Positions 15,623 to 24,855 are shown, counted from the first letter of the stretch. The stretch: DNA of 64,000 bases from Bernardetia sp. MNP-M8 (GCF_037126285.1 NZ_CP147012.1:372001-436000), one strand, 5' to 3'. Numbers and translations: made by a program. Notes: a model not told the origin generated them from the letters alone.

Positions 15623-15799
15623 TTACAAAGGAATACAAACAATTGCTTTACATGAATGAGAGCAAACTTTTCTAGATCCACAATGGATTAAACGACTTCC
15701 TGTCAAAGCTAATTCTGCAGGTGCTTGTCCACCGTTGATAGATGCTTGTTGCTCGTCTGTCAAAACAACAATTTTTTCTTTTTTTAATTTCAACTTCAT
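15623..15799 (-). CDS. Class I lanthipeptide precursor peptide
   Basis: A 58-residue peptide. It begins MKLKLKKEKI, a Lys/Leu-rich leader start common in Bacteroidota class I lanthipeptides, and has a double-glycine site INGG at residues 21-24. The core (25-58) has Cys at 40, 46, 50 and 55 and Ser/Thr at 33, 35, 42, 47 and 49, enough for up to four thioether rings. It is the first gene after a consensus promoter (15901-15932) and is followed by the esterase-like, monooxygenase, lanC and lanB genes in the same direction. Cleavage after Gly24 by a C39-type protease is predicted from the motif. A longer ORF over the same bases in another frame (15672-15872) is not coding. Confidence 0.88.
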   Translation of the reverse strand: MKLKLKKEKIVVLTDEQQASINGGQAPAELALTGSRLIHCGSRKVCSHSCKAIVCIPL

Positions 15800-15900
15800 C
15801 TTTAAATAGATTAATAAGGTTAGTTAATTTTCCTACTCTTTTAAAGGCTTTTCGGATTTCGCCATTCATCAAAATTAAATAAATTATATTTCTGATATGG

Positions 15901-15932
15901 CAAATGTAAAAATCATTTTCTTAAAACACAAA
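15901..15932 (-). promoter_or_regulatory. Promoter of the lanthipeptide operon
   Basis: Minus strand: -33-like TTTG at 15929-15932, 20-nt spacer, -7 box TACATTTG (15901-15908), matching the Bacteroidota consensus TAnnTTTG. Transcription would start near 15895, leaving about 95 nt of leader before the precursor ATG at 15799. Confidence 0.65.
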
Positions 15933-16235
15933 TAAAAGACTATTTATTTTAATAAAAAATCACTTGAAAAATAAATTAATCATAGTTCAGTCACTACAGT
16001 TATTTTAGTACTTTATATCTTTTTTTAACAAAAAAACACTCTTTCATTAGTTAATCAGTCAAAAAATACGTTTTATTTATAAAAAATATAAATTATCACT
16101 GTTAATTATCACTCTTTTTTACGTTAAAAATAAATCAAATATTTCACGACTAGTTTAAAAATCAAATTTTACTTATACAAAAAACACAATTAATTTATAT
16201 CAAAAATATTATATTTATTTTTCTTGTAAAAAAGG

Positions 16236-16272
16236 TCAAAAAAAAAGCCTATACTTTTGCATAGACTGTTTT
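16236..16272 (-). terminator. Terminator after SxtJ-like gene
   Basis: On the minus strand AGTCTAT and ATAGGCT pair (one G-T) around a short loop and run into nine T residues. It ends the carbamoyltransferase-DUF5989-SxtJ transcript. The 15960-16230 stretch on its far side is A+T-rich and shows no gene. Confidence 0.65.
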
Positions 16273-16292
16273 TTGAACTGTATGTATTTTTT

Positions 16293-16655
16293 TTAGAAAA
16301 TATTTTCTAAATCTTCTTTTTTATACTTTAGATTTCGTTCTACAAAGACAGAATTATGATCTTCTTTTTTGAGCTGCAACATATTCTTAGAAAAAAGCCT
16401 GTTTATAAAAGCAATTGGAGTAAGGAAGACAAAAAAGACAATAGAAAGTAAAATTTTTCCATTTATCACTCCTAAAACACCTGCAAACTTGAGCCATACC
16501 CAAGCTATTTTTTCAGCAAGCCAATTCCAAAAGAGCGCAATCACTCCAATTCCAAAAGGAATATACAACAAAACATCTATCTTAAAGACAAAATAAAATA
16601 CCATAAAACCAACCATAATGGCTAATAAGGCTTCGACTACTTTTACTCTTTGCAT
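16293..16655 (-). CDS. SxtJ-family membrane protein
   Basis: A 120-residue membrane protein with three or four hydrophobic helices (about 8-24, 28-45, 52-66 and 67-88) and a charged cytoplasmic tail from residue 92. The segment WLAEKIAWVWLKFAGVLG in the middle is typical of the SxtJ family, named from the saxitoxin locus. It follows DUF5989 and a carbamoyltransferase in the same direction, and these three occur together in many bacteria. The protein probably anchors or assists the carbamoyltransferase at the membrane, but this has not been shown biochemically to my knowledge. It is the last gene of its transcript. Confidence 0.8.
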   Translation of the reverse strand: MQRVKVVEALLAIMVGFMVFYFVFKIDVLLYIPFGIGVIALFWNWLAEKIAWVWLKFAGVLGVINGKILLSIVFFVFLTPIAFINRLFSKNMLQLKKEDHNSVFVERNLKYKKEDLENIF

Positions 16656-16665
16656 AATTTAATTT

Positions 16666-16815
16666 TTAAAATAAGGTATAAATAAAAGGAGCAATAGCAG
16701 AACCACCACCAATAACAATAAGAACGCCCAAAAGCATCAAAATAATAATCATTGGAGCAAGCCAAAACTTTTTACGTTGCATCATAAATGCCCATAAATC
16801 TTTTAAAAAATCCAT
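16666..16815 (-). CDS. DUF5989 single-pass membrane peptide
   Basis: A 49-residue protein missed by ORF callers with a longer cutoff. It starts MDFLKDLWAFM, has a basic QRKKFW patch, one transmembrane helix (about 20-37), and ends GSAIAPFIYTLF, matching the DUF5989 family throughout. It lies 10 bp before the SxtJ gene and 89 bp after the carbamoyltransferase gene. This three-gene order is conserved in many Bacteroidota and Proteobacteria, which supports the call. Function is unknown; a membrane partner of the carbamoyltransferase is likely. Confidence 0.88.
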   Translation of the reverse strand: MDFLKDLWAFMMQRKKFWLAPMIIILMLLGVLIVIGGGSAIAPFIYTLF

Positions 16816-16904
16816 ATTCTTTCTATTTTTAAATGAGTTTATTTTTAGTGTAAATCAAATTTTCAGTACAAAACACTCTAAAGAGTATTTTACAGAAATT
16901 ATAA

Positions 16905-18767
16905 TTAGTCTAATGCAAATTCTGTACGCCAATCATCTTTTTCAGCCCATTCAGGTTGAAGTTTTTTATCAAAAATAAAATCTCCAATTACTAAATAATC
17001 CATTTCTGTACGCATCAAACATTTATAAGCATCTTCTGGTGTACAAACGATAGGTTCTCCACGTACATTAAAACTTGTATTGACTACCAAAGCATATCCT
17101 GTTTGCTCTTCAAAAGCACTAATGAGTTTCCAGTATCTTGGGTTTGTTTCCTTATGAACAGTCTGAATACGAGCCGAATAATCAATATGGGTAATAGAAG
17201 GCAAATCACTTCTGAGAAAATACAACTTTTCCATTAAAGGCAATGAATTGTAATTATCTGGAAATTTATTTTGACGAGATTCTTTGACAGGCTGCACCAA
17301 AAGCATATATGGAGAAGGTGTTGTTTGCTCAAAATACTCTTCTACTTTTTCAGCCAAAACTGAAGGTGCAAAAGGTCTAAATCCCTCTCTATATTTAATT
17401 TTCAAGTTTAATTTTTTCTGCATTTCTGGGTTACGTGCATCTCCTAAGATACTTCTACCTCCCAAAGCTCTAGGACCAAACTCCATTCTTCCTTGAAACC
17501 AACCAATTACATTTCCTTCTGCTAAAAGAGAAGCTGTTTTTCTAGCTAAATCATCAAAATTAGCATACTTTTCTGAAACAGCATTGTATTTTTTGCCCAT
17601 CTTCTGAATATCTAATTCTGAATATTGAGGTCCTAAATAACTACCCTGCATTTGGTCTAAAGTATCAGTAATCTCTCTTTCTTGTCCGAAATAAATATGA
17701 TAAGCTGCTTGTGCGGCTCCCAAAGCACCACCAGCATCACCTGCTGCTGGCTGAATAAAAATATTCTCAAAAATATTCTCTTTTTCTAGTTTTCCATTTG
17801 CGACACAATTTAGAGCAACACCACCAGCCATACAAAGATTTTTTGAACCTGTCAGGCGTTTTGCTTCATGTGCCATCAAAATAACTACTTCTTCTGTCAC
17901 TTGCTGAATAGCCAAAGCCAAATCACAATGCACTTGATCGATTGGAGTTTCTGACTTTCTTGTGGGCACACCAAAAAGCTGTTCCCATTTTTTTTCTTGA
18001 ATCATGCGTAATCCTGTCGCATAATTGAAATACGATTGGTCTAACCAAATAGAACCATCAGGATAAACATGACAAAGAGTTTCTTTTATTTTTCTTACAA
18101 ATTCTTTGGTTTGGTCTGCTTCTGGATTTCCATAAGGAGCAAGTCCCATCAATTTATATTCTCCTGAATTGACTTTAAAACCTGTATAATAGGTAAAAGC
18201 AGAATACAAAAGACCTAAAGAATGAGGAAATTGTAGTTCTTTTAGAATTGTAATATCTTTTCCTTTTCCATGACAAATAGAAACAGTTGCCCATTCTCCA
18301 ACACCGTCAATTGTAAGAATGGCTGCATCTTCATAATTTGAAGGATAGAAAGCACTTGCAGCATGTGATAAGTGATGTTCGGGAAAGAGAAGTTTAAAAC
18401 TTTTTTTGTCGTAGTCTTCTATTTCTTTTAGCTCTTGATAAATCATGCGTTTCAAAAACATTTTTTCTTTTAGCCAAACAGGAATTGCCGTCAAAAAAGA
18501 AAGTAAGCCTTTTGGAGAAAAAGCATAATAGGTTTCTAAAAGGCGTTCAAATTTGAGAAGAGGTTTGTCATAAAAAACAATCGCATCTAGTTTATCAAGT
18601 GTAAGTCCAGATTCTTCCAAACAGTATTTTATAGCCTGTGTAGGAAAATTTGGATCATGTTTTATTCGTGTAAAACGTTCTTCTTGAGCTGCTGCAATTA
18701 TTTTTCCGTCTTGGAGAAGTGCTGCTGCCGAATCGTGATAAAATGCTGAAATGCCGAGAATATTCAT
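16905..18767 (-). CDS. NodU/CmcH-family carbamoyltransferase
   Basis: A 620-residue O-carbamoyltransferase. The N-terminal YrdC/Kae1-like part begins MNILGISAFYHDSAAALL and carries the metal-binding HHLSHAASAFYPS near 131-143. The C-terminal part holds WFQGRMEFGPRALGGRSILG near 428-447 and NTSFNVRGEP near 563. The family transfers carbamoyl from carbamoyl phosphate, through a carbamoyl-adenylate, to a hydroxyl of a sugar or natural product. The acceptor is not known here. DUF5989 and SxtJ follow in the same operon, and a divergent SGNH-hydrolase membrane protein starts 124 bp away, so the set probably decorates an exported or cell-surface glycan. Confidence 0.92.
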   Translation of the reverse strand: MNILGISAFYHDSAAALLQDGKIIAAAQEERFTRIKHDPNFPTQAIKYCLEESGLTLDKLDAIVFYDKPLLKFERLLETYYAFSPKGLLSFLTAIPVWLKEKMFLKRMIYQELKEIEDYDKKSFKLLFPEHHLSHAASAFYPSNYEDAAILTIDGVGEWATVSICHGKGKDITILKELQFPHSLGLLYSAFTYYTGFKVNSGEYKLMGLAPYGNPEADQTKEFVRKIKETLCHVYPDGSIWLDQSYFNYATGLRMIQEKKWEQLFGVPTRKSETPIDQVHCDLALAIQQVTEEVVILMAHEAKRLTGSKNLCMAGGVALNCVANGKLEKENIFENIFIQPAAGDAGGALGAAQAAYHIYFGQEREITDTLDQMQGSYLGPQYSELDIQKMGKKYNAVSEKYANFDDLARKTASLLAEGNVIGWFQGRMEFGPRALGGRSILGDARNPEMQKKLNLKIKYREGFRPFAPSVLAEKVEEYFEQTTPSPYMLLVQPVKESRQNKFPDNYNSLPLMEKLYFLRSDLPSITHIDYSARIQTVHKETNPRYWKLISAFEEQTGYALVVNTSFNVRGEPIVCTPEDAYKCLMRTEMDYLVIGDFIFDKKLQPEWAEKDDWRTEFALD

Positions 18768-18828
18768 TTGCTAATAGTAATGTAGAAATGTATGAACTGC
18801 AAAATTAGGATTTATTATTAGAACTACA

Positions 18829-18836
18829 TACTTTTG
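18829..18836 (+). promoter_or_regulatory. Candidate -7 box of SGNH gene
   Basis: TACTTTTG fits TAnnTTTG, 54 bases before the ATG at 18891. A minus-strand TAATTTTG at 18800-18807 could serve the divergent carbamoyltransferase gene. Neither has a clear -33 TTTG, so both are tentative. Confidence 0.35.
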
Positions 18837-18890
18837 AATAGAGTTTTTACTACAAAAACAAATTTCTACTGAAAAAACTAAATCTATAAA

Positions 18891-20264
18891 ATGTTTAAAA
18901 AATTAAACCCTAGCCTTTCCTTTTTACTTATTGCAGTGCTTCTTTGGCTCTTACAATACGGATTTGATATAGCTATAGGAGATGGTGACGGGAAAATCAT
19001 ATTTTGGGGTACTTATGTTTTTGTAGGTTTCATGCAAGTATTTTTGATTCTCTCAGCATTGCTTTGGTTACCCGAAGTAATACGAAGGCTGAAAGGAAAT
19101 TTTGCTTCTACTTCTAAAGATTTTTTGAAACGAAATGCAGGAAGTGTATTTATTTGTTTTATTCTATTTTTTGTAATTCTGATAGACTTTTTTGGGTTTG
19201 CATTCTTTAATGAAAAAGAAGTAGAAAGAATCTATAAAGCGAGTCATTACAGAACACCACACCCTTGCTTTCATCACGGACTTGTACAAAATATGGCAGT
19301 AGAAGGAGTTTGGGGAGATATTAAATATCCTCTTTACACAAATTCTTTTGCCTTTAAAGACTCTTCTGTTTTTGAAGCAAAACAGAATTTGGATAAAAAA
19401 CAAGTTGTCTTTATTGGAGATTCTTTTACAGAAGGAGTAGGAGTAATTTATCAAAATACTTTTTTTGGACGAATGAGACAAGAGTTTTCAACCAATAATC
19501 AAATAGAACTTTGGAATGCTGGCTGTGTTTCTTATTCTCCTCTTGTTTATTACAACAAAATAAAATATTATACCGAAGTAGAAAACTTTAAGATTGATTA
19601 TTTATGGGTTTTCATAGATGGCTCAGATATTCAAGATGAAATAAATTATAAAGACTTTGAACCTAATTGCAATGAAAAATTTGTCCCTAAAGCAGGAACA
19701 ATAGAGTATTACCGTTATAATAAAAAAGATGACAATTCTCTTTTGGATATTTATAAAAATCACTCATTATTGGTGAGATTAGTTTCTAATACTTATAATA
19801 AGTTTTTTGCTGACCCAGAAGCAGATGAAAAAATAAAGTATATAAGCAATAGACTATCTTGGATAGATAACGATGCTGTTTATCAAGAATGGGGAAAAGA
19901 AGGAATTAAGCTTGCTGAAAACCACATGCAAAAACTAGTAGAACTGTGTAAAGAAAAAAACATCAAACTTACTATTGCTGTTTATCCGTGGGCTACTATG
20001 ATAAATAATCATAAAAGACAGTTAGAAACATGGGAAAGGTTTACACAGAAAAATAATATTCATTTCATCAATTTATTTCCAGTTTTTGAAGAAAAGGTAA
20101 AAGAAACTTCTTTTGAGCAAGTAAATAAAAAATATTTCATACAAGGAGACGGACATTGGAATGCAGAAGGACACAAATTAGTAAAAGAAGCCATAAAAAC
20201 TCCTTTTGAAAAAATCGTTTTAGGAATAGAAGAGATTGATAGCTTAAGTACAATTACGAATTAA
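18891..20264 (+). CDS. Membrane-anchored SGNH/GDSL hydrolase-like protein
   Basis: A 457-residue protein. Three N-terminal transmembrane helices (about 9-27, 36-62 and 83-107) precede an extracytoplasmic SGNH domain. Block I is GDSFTEGVG (near 177-185), with the catalytic Ser in GDSF. Block V is DGHWNAEGH near 425-433, providing Asp and His. Such proteins remove or transfer acyl groups on polysaccharides. It is divergent from the carbamoyltransferase operon with a shared 124-bp promoter region, a pairing often found together. A glycan-modifying role is the most likely. The 3' flank (20265-20596) contains two repeated sequences and the guaA fragment but no intact gene. Confidence 0.8.
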   Translation: MFKKLNPSLSFLLIAVLLWLLQYGFDIAIGDGDGKIIFWGTYVFVGFMQVFLILSALLWLPEVIRRLKGNFASTSKDFLKRNAGSVFICFILFFVILIDFFGFAFFNEKEVERIYKASHYRTPHPCFHHGLVQNMAVEGVWGDIKYPLYTNSFAFKDSSVFEAKQNLDKKQVVFIGDSFTEGVGVIYQNTFFGRMRQEFSTNNQIELWNAGCVSYSPLVYYNKIKYYTEVENFKIDYLWVFIDGSDIQDEINYKDFEPNCNEKFVPKAGTIEYYRYNKKDDNSLLDIYKNHSLLVRLVSNTYNKFFADPEADEKIKYISNRLSWIDNDAVYQEWGKEGIKLAENHMQKLVELCKEKNIKLTIAVYPWATMINNHKRQLETWERFTQKNNIHFINLFPVFEEKVKETSFEQVNKKYFIQGDGHWNAEGHKLVKEAIKTPFEKIVLGIEEIDSLSTITN

Positions 20265-20278
20265 AAATTACGAATTAC

Positions 20279-20304
20279 GACCTGTCAAAGCAGCAAAGCT
20301 AATT
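20279..20304. repeat. 26-bp dispersed repeat, copy 1
   Basis: Starts GACCTGTCAAAG and ends AAAGCTAATT. The copy at 33739-33764 differs at three positions. Both lie just after a gene. The similarity is too short to be a mobile element by itself. Confidence 0.45.
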
Positions 20305-20440
20305 TAAACTACTGATTATTAGTTGATTAAAAAACAGTATTTAATTTCAATCCCTTAGAAAGTGTAATACAATAGCAATTCTTATTTTTTATCTTGATTT
20401 AATTTTCATTTGGTAGGTTTTTGGTTCAATTAAAATTTTT

Positions 20441-20520
20441 AGAAAAAAAGGCTTTTCTTACCTTTGCGTATGCAAGAAAAAATTATTATCCTAGATTTTG
20501 GTTCACAATATGCACTTTAG
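20441..20520 (+). pseudogene. Orphan copy of the guaA promoter and first codons
   Basis: Positions 20441-20511 match 24827-24897 with a single mismatch. The match covers a TACCTTTG -7 box (20459-20466), an ATG (20470) and the first 14 codons of guaA ([14 protein letters not shown]); the frame then stops after two or three more codons. It is a promoter that now makes a truncated peptide or a transcript reading into the AraC gene at 20597. It marks one edge of the three-gene insertion. Confidence 0.8.
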
Positions 20521-20596
20521 GATGCCCAATAAATAGTAATCACTTACTAGTAAGCAATGACTGTGAAAATATACTTTTTGAATTTATCTAAATAAT

Positions 20597-21718
20597 ATGG
20601 GCTTAGAAAAACAAATTTTATTCTTCTTTAGTGCTTTAGGAGCTTTCAATGGGTTTTTGTTAGCAGCTTATTTTGTTTTTTTTTCCAAGAAAAAAAATTC
20701 TGATTATTTTTTAGGAGGTCTTCTTTTTGTTATCAGTGTTCGGATTACTAAATCCATATTTTTATTCTTTAATGATAAAATTTTTGATATTTTTATACAG
20801 ATTGGGCTTTCGGCTTGTCTTTTAATTGGTGTTTTTCTTTACTTTTATATAAAGGCAAGTAGTGATAATGATTCAAAAAAAATAGAAAATAAAAATAAAT
20901 CAACTTATTGGTGGATTCACGTATTGCTTTGGCTTATTTGCATCTCTATTTTCAATTATTTCTATTCCTACTCCGAAAACCGTTTGCTTTGGAATTATTT
21001 TGTCAAAATGATTTACCTACAATGGTTTGTTTATATTTTGCTTAGTGCTTGGGAGTTGAGAAATGAGCTTAAAAAATTATTTACAAAAAACACAAAACTT
21101 AGTGAAAGCCAAATTTGGCAAGTAAATATTTTCTTTGGGGTGTTGTGTATTTGGACTGCTTATGTTTTTGGTTCGTATGCCTCTTATATTGTAGGAGCTT
21201 TATCTTTTTCTTTTGTTTTTTATATTTTAGGACTGTTTTGGTTTTTAAAACGCTCTAATTCAACAGAAGTAAAAAATAAAATCAGTAAAGACCAACAATT
21301 ACATAATTTAGAAAGTAACAAAGAAAAAGCTACTCCAAAACCTATTGAAAAATATGCGAATAAAAAAATAGATGAGCAAGAAGCAAATCAACTGAAAACA
21401 AGGATAGAAAGAATAATTGCAGAAGAAGAATTATTCAGAGATCCAAACCTCAAGCTCCCTGATTTAGCCGAAAAAATCAACGTCTTGCCTCATTATTTAT
21501 CACAATTTCTGAATGATAATCTAAACAAAAGTTTTCCTCTTTACATAAATGAACATCGAATTGAGGCTGCAAAAAAGCTTTTACTCTTAAATGATTCATA
21601 TACACTAGAAGCCATTGGCTACGAATGTGGATTTAATTCAAAATCTACGTTCTTCTCTACTTTCAAAAAGATAACTAACTACACACCAGATAGTTACAAG
21701 AAAAAGTATAAAAAATAA
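20597..21718 (+). CDS. Membrane-bound AraC-family regulator
   Basis: A 373-residue protein. The first 230 residues hold seven or so hydrophobic helices, then a Lys-rich linker. The last 100 residues are an AraC-type double helix-turn-helix: LPDLAEKINVLPHYLSQFLN for the first and TLEAIGYECGFNSKSTFFSTFKK-type residues for the second, with the usual F..Y....R pattern. This 7TM-AraC layout is common in Bacteroidota. It is the first gene of the insertion between the two guaA 5' copies and points toward the two hydrolase genes. It probably regulates them in response to a membrane-sensed ligand; that is inference from the order. Confidence 0.85.
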   Translation: MGLEKQILFFFSALGAFNGFLLAAYFVFFSKKKNSDYFLGGLLFVISVRITKSIFLFFNDKIFDIFIQIGLSACLLIGVFLYFYIKASSDNDSKKIENKNKSTYWWIHVLLWLICISIFNYFYSYSENRLLWNYFVKMIYLQWFVYILLSAWELRNELKKLFTKNTKLSESQIWQVNIFFGVLCIWTAYVFGSYASYIVGALSFSFVFYILGLFWFLKRSNSTEVKNKISKDQQLHNLESNKEKATPKPIEKYANKKIDEQEANQLKTRIERIIAEEELFRDPNLKLPDLAEKINVLPHYLSQFLNDNLNKSFPLYINEHRIEAAKKLLLLNDSYTLEAIGYECGFNSKSTFFSTFKKITNYTPDSYKKKYKK

Positions 21719-21858
21719 TTCTCCTTTTCTTCCTATCAAAATGTCCTAATTTATAAACTCGTACTACAGATTTATAAACTAAAACCTATGTCTGATTTTT
21801 AATTTCTATTCTTGTGTCAAATCTAATTTAAGAATCTAAAAATTAAACTTTTGACATT

Positions 21859-22995
21859 ATGAGTACAGTAAAATTTGTATTATTCGTCTTGCTATGCTTC
21901 AAACTGACTAGCACTTTTGCACAGCAAAAAATTCTCTTTGTTACTTCAAATCAACATTATTATGGAGATACAAATATCAAAACTTCCAATCACTTTGGAG
22001 AAATCGTCGTTCCTTACGATATATTTACAAAAGCAGGTTTTATGATTGACTTTGTTAGTCCTGAAGGAGGAGCTATTCCTATAGGTTATATCAACACATC
22101 TGATAGTATTCAGGAAAAATATTTGTATGATGGTTTTTTTATGAATAAACTCAAAAACACGGTAACACCAAATGAAATTAGGACTGAGGACTATGTAGCC
22201 ATTTTTTATAGTGGAGGAGGAGCAGCGATGTATGGCGTGGCAGAAAATAAAACTCTGCAGAACATTGCCCAAGAAATCTATACTAATAATGGAATCATCT
22301 CAACAATATGTCATGGAAGTGCAGGCATTGCTTATTTAAAAGATAAAAACGGCAAATCACTTTATGCAGGAAGAAAAATAACAGGTTATCCAGATAGTTT
22401 TGAGAAAAAAGAAAAGGAGTATTACAAAACTTTTCCTTTTGCCATAGATGAAGCTATAAAAAACAATGAAGGAGTTTTTATTTATTCTGATAAAGGAAAT
22501 GATGAGTTTTATAGTGTTGATGAAAGATTTGTAACAGGGCAAGACCCAAGTTCAGCTACAAAAATCGCAGAAGAAGTGATAAAACTAATAAACCAAAACT
22601 TCAAAAACAAGAATAGAATAGTGCAAAAGAGTGAGCTAGAGCAAATTAGAGCCACCTTAATAGATTATATCGAAGGAACAGGAAACGGAGAACCAGAAAG
22701 ACTTCGAAGAGCATTCCATCCAGACTTTAATCTCTATACAGTAGCTGAAGATACTTTATGGATTCGCTCGGGAGAAAAATATATTTCTGCAATAAAAGAG
22801 GGCAAAAAAACGAGTCGAATAGGACGTATTATTTCCGTCGATGTAGAGAAAGATGCTGCCATAGCGAAAGCCGAAATAGTAATTCCAAACTGGAGAATTT
22901 TTACTGACTACTTTCTACTACTCAAATATGAAGGTACTTGGAAAATTGTACATAAGAGTTACTCTTGGCAAGAAATAGTTGAAAAAGAAAATTAA
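21859..22995 (+). CDS. Secreted DJ-1/PfpI protein with NTF2-like domain
   Basis: A 378-residue protein. The signal peptide ends at TFAQQ (about residue 22). A DJ-1/PfpI domain spans about 23-245, with the nucleophile elbow as STICHGSAG near 150-158 (Cys) and the acidic residue in the SPEGG strand. A NTF2-like domain follows (about 258-375), with a hydrophobic cone pattern and a Trp-rich final strand (GTWKIVHKSYSW). DJ-1 members act as chaperones, glyoxalases or amidases; the export signal and fusion make the substrate uncertain. The next gene also ends in an NTF2-like domain, so the two products may share a partner or ligand. Confidence 0.8.
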   Translation: MSTVKFVLFVLLCFKLTSTFAQQKILFVTSNQHYYGDTNIKTSNHFGEIVVPYDIFTKAGFMIDFVSPEGGAIPIGYINTSDSIQEKYLYDGFFMNKLKNTVTPNEIRTEDYVAIFYSGGGAAMYGVAENKTLQNIAQEIYTNNGIISTICHGSAGIAYLKDKNGKSLYAGRKITGYPDSFEKKEKEYYKTFPFAIDEAIKNNEGVFIYSDKGNDEFYSVDERFVTGQDPSSATKIAEEVIKLINQNFKNKNRIVQKSELEQIRATLIDYIEGTGNGEPERLRRAFHPDFNLYTVAEDTLWIRSGEKYISAIKEGKKTSRIGRIISVDVEKDAAIAKAEIVIPNWRIFTDYFLLLKYEGTWKIVHKSYSWQEIVEKEN

Positions 22996-23049
22996 TATAC
23001 TATTCAAATATAATTCAAAACCATTAGTTTCAATTAAATTAAAAAAACT

Positions 23050-24819
23050 ATGAAATATTTATCATTTTTTATTCTTCTCGTTATCTGTAATAATAAATTA
23101 TTTGCTCAAACAGAATCAAAACTTGAAACTCAAATAGATTCTCTTTTTTCAGAATATAGTGGAAATACAGCAGGTGTAGCAGTAGCTGTTGTACAAGATG
23201 GAAAAACAATTTTTCAGAAGGGATATGGTTTAGCCAATCTTGAATACAATCTTCCAATAAATATAAATACTCTTTTTAATATCGGTTCGGTTTCAAAACA
23301 GTTTACTGCCTTTGCTATTTATTTACTTCAAGAAGAAGGTAAGATTTCTTTAGAAGACGATGTAAGAAAATATATTCCAGAACTTCCTCAATATGATAAA
23401 ATAATCAAAATAAAACACCTCTTGGCACATACGAGTGGACTAAGAGACCAATGGGCTTTGCTTACCTTAGCAGGCTGGAGACTGGAGGATGTAATTACAG
23501 AAAATCAGATTTTGAAACTTGTCAGTAAACAGAAGAAACTCAATTTTGAAACTGGAACTCAATTTATGTACAGCAATACAGGTTATACACTTGCAGCAGT
23601 AATAATAGAACGAGTTTCAGGGAAGAGTTTTGCACAGTATTGCCAAGAAAATATTTTTAATCCTTTAAAAATGACCAATACCCTATTTTATGATGATTAT
23701 AATAAATTAATAAAAAATAGAGCTTATTCCTATGAAAAAGTAGAGGGGAATTTTAATAAGCGTACACTCAGTTATACTACAGTCGGTGCAACCAGTCTTT
23801 TTACAACAGTTGAGGATTTAGCTAAATGGGTTTCGAATTTTCATAACCCTCTAGTAGGAAATGCGAAGTTAATAAAAAAATTTAATGAAATATCTTATCT
23901 TGATGACAATAGTCCTGTTATTTGGGCGCACACACCAGAACAAGATTTGTATTATGCTAAAGGTCAGTTAAGTTATGAGTATAAAGGTCTGAAAGTTCTT
24001 AGCCATGGAGGACATGATGCAGGCTTTAGAGCAGTACTGACGAGGTTTCCAAAAAAAGAATTTGCAGTCATTACGCTGAGCAATAATGAACATTATACTA
24101 CGATAGAAAAGAGTTATCCTTTAGCTGAAATATTTTTAAAAGATTACCTCAAAGAAACAAAAAAAGATACTTCTAAGACAAATCCAGATAATACAGAAGA
24201 GAAGCCCTACTCTAATCAACTCAATTCTTATGAAGGAATTTATTATAACGAAGAATTAGCTACTCAATATCAAGTCAAACTAAAAGATGGACAGTTAGTA
24301 ATGACGCACCCAAGATTAGATGATATTTCATTAACAGAAACAGGAAAAAATAAATTTGATGGAATAAATAGTTTTGCTTTTGAACTTGAATTTTTTGAAG
24401 CAAATGATAAAATAGAAGGCTTCTATATTTCTAATTTTGGGGCAAAAAATATGCAATTTGACAAAGTAAAACCTACAATAAAAGAAGTAACTAGTATTGA
24501 TCAGCAACTAAAAGCATATAACAACAGAGATATAAATGCTTTTTTAGATACTTACCACGAAGATATTGCCATTTATAACTTTCCAAATCAATTATTAGGA
24601 AAAGGAAAAGAGTTTTTAAGAACTACCTACCAAGATTTATTTCAAAAATCTCCTAATTTGAATTGCCTAGTTACAAGTAGAGAAGTGCTAGGAAATACTA
24701 TCATTGACCAAGAATTAGTTACTGGTTTTTATGGAGACCAATCATTAGAAGCTATTGCTATTTATAAAATGAAGGAAGGAAAAATAGCAGAAGTCTATTT
24801 TATTAAAAAGGAAGAATAA
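23050..24819 (+). CDS. Serine hydrolase (beta-lactamase/PBP family) with NTF2-like tail
   Basis: A 589-residue exported enzyme. After a signal peptide (about 1-19, ending LFAQT) comes a class C beta-lactamase-like domain: SVSKQFTA with the catalytic Ser-x-x-Lys near 81-84, YSNTGYTL (YxN) near 175, and SHGGHDAGF (HGG) near 318. A middle domain with beta strands follows (about 385-480), then an NTF2/SnoaL-like domain (about 490-589) as in the preceding gene. Families with this layout are D-aminopeptidases, esterases or peptidoglycan-type hydrolases, not usually resistance enzymes. It is 54 bp after the DJ-1 gene and 36 bp before the intact guaA. Confidence 0.85.
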   Translation: MKYLSFFILLVICNNKLFAQTESKLETQIDSLFSEYSGNTAGVAVAVVQDGKTIFQKGYGLANLEYNLPININTLFNIGSVSKQFTAFAIYLLQEEGKISLEDDVRKYIPELPQYDKIIKIKHLLAHTSGLRDQWALLTLAGWRLEDVITENQILKLVSKQKKLNFETGTQFMYSNTGYTLAAVIIERVSGKSFAQYCQENIFNPLKMTNTLFYDDYNKLIKNRAYSYEKVEGNFNKRTLSYTTVGATSLFTTVEDLAKWVSNFHNPLVGNAKLIKKFNEISYLDDNSPVIWAHTPEQDLYYAKGQLSYEYKGLKVLSHGGHDAGFRAVLTRFPKKEFAVITLSNNEHYTTIEKSYPLAEIFLKDYLKETKKDTSKTNPDNTEEKPYSNQLNSYEGIYYNEELATQYQVKLKDGQLVMTHPRLDDISLTETGKNKFDGINSFAFELEFFEANDKIEGFYISNFGAKNMQFDKVKPTIKEVTSIDQQLKAYNNRDINAFLDTYHEDIAIYNFPNQLLGKGKEFLRTTYQDLFQKSPNLNCLVTSREVLGNTIIDQELVTGFYGDQSLEAIAIYKMKEGKIAEVYFIKKEE

Positions 24820-24844
24820 AGTTTTCAGAAAAAAACGCTTTTCT

Positions 24845-24852
24845 TACCTTTG
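24845..24852 (+). promoter_or_regulatory. guaA -7 box, near-leaderless promoter
   Basis: TACCTTTG, matching TAnnTTTG, ends three bases before the guaA ATG at 24856. Transcription should begin at or within a few bases of the start codon, so guaA mRNA would be leaderless. The same box is in the orphan copy at 20459-20466 and in the riboswitch promoter at 38968-38975. Confidence 0.6.
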
Positions 24853-24855
24853 CGT

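Noticed and set aside
15672-15872. 66-residue ORF overlapping the lanthipeptide precursor
   Set aside because: It is in a different frame. The precursor frame at 15623-15799 has the leader, INGG and Cys-rich core; this one has no coherent features.
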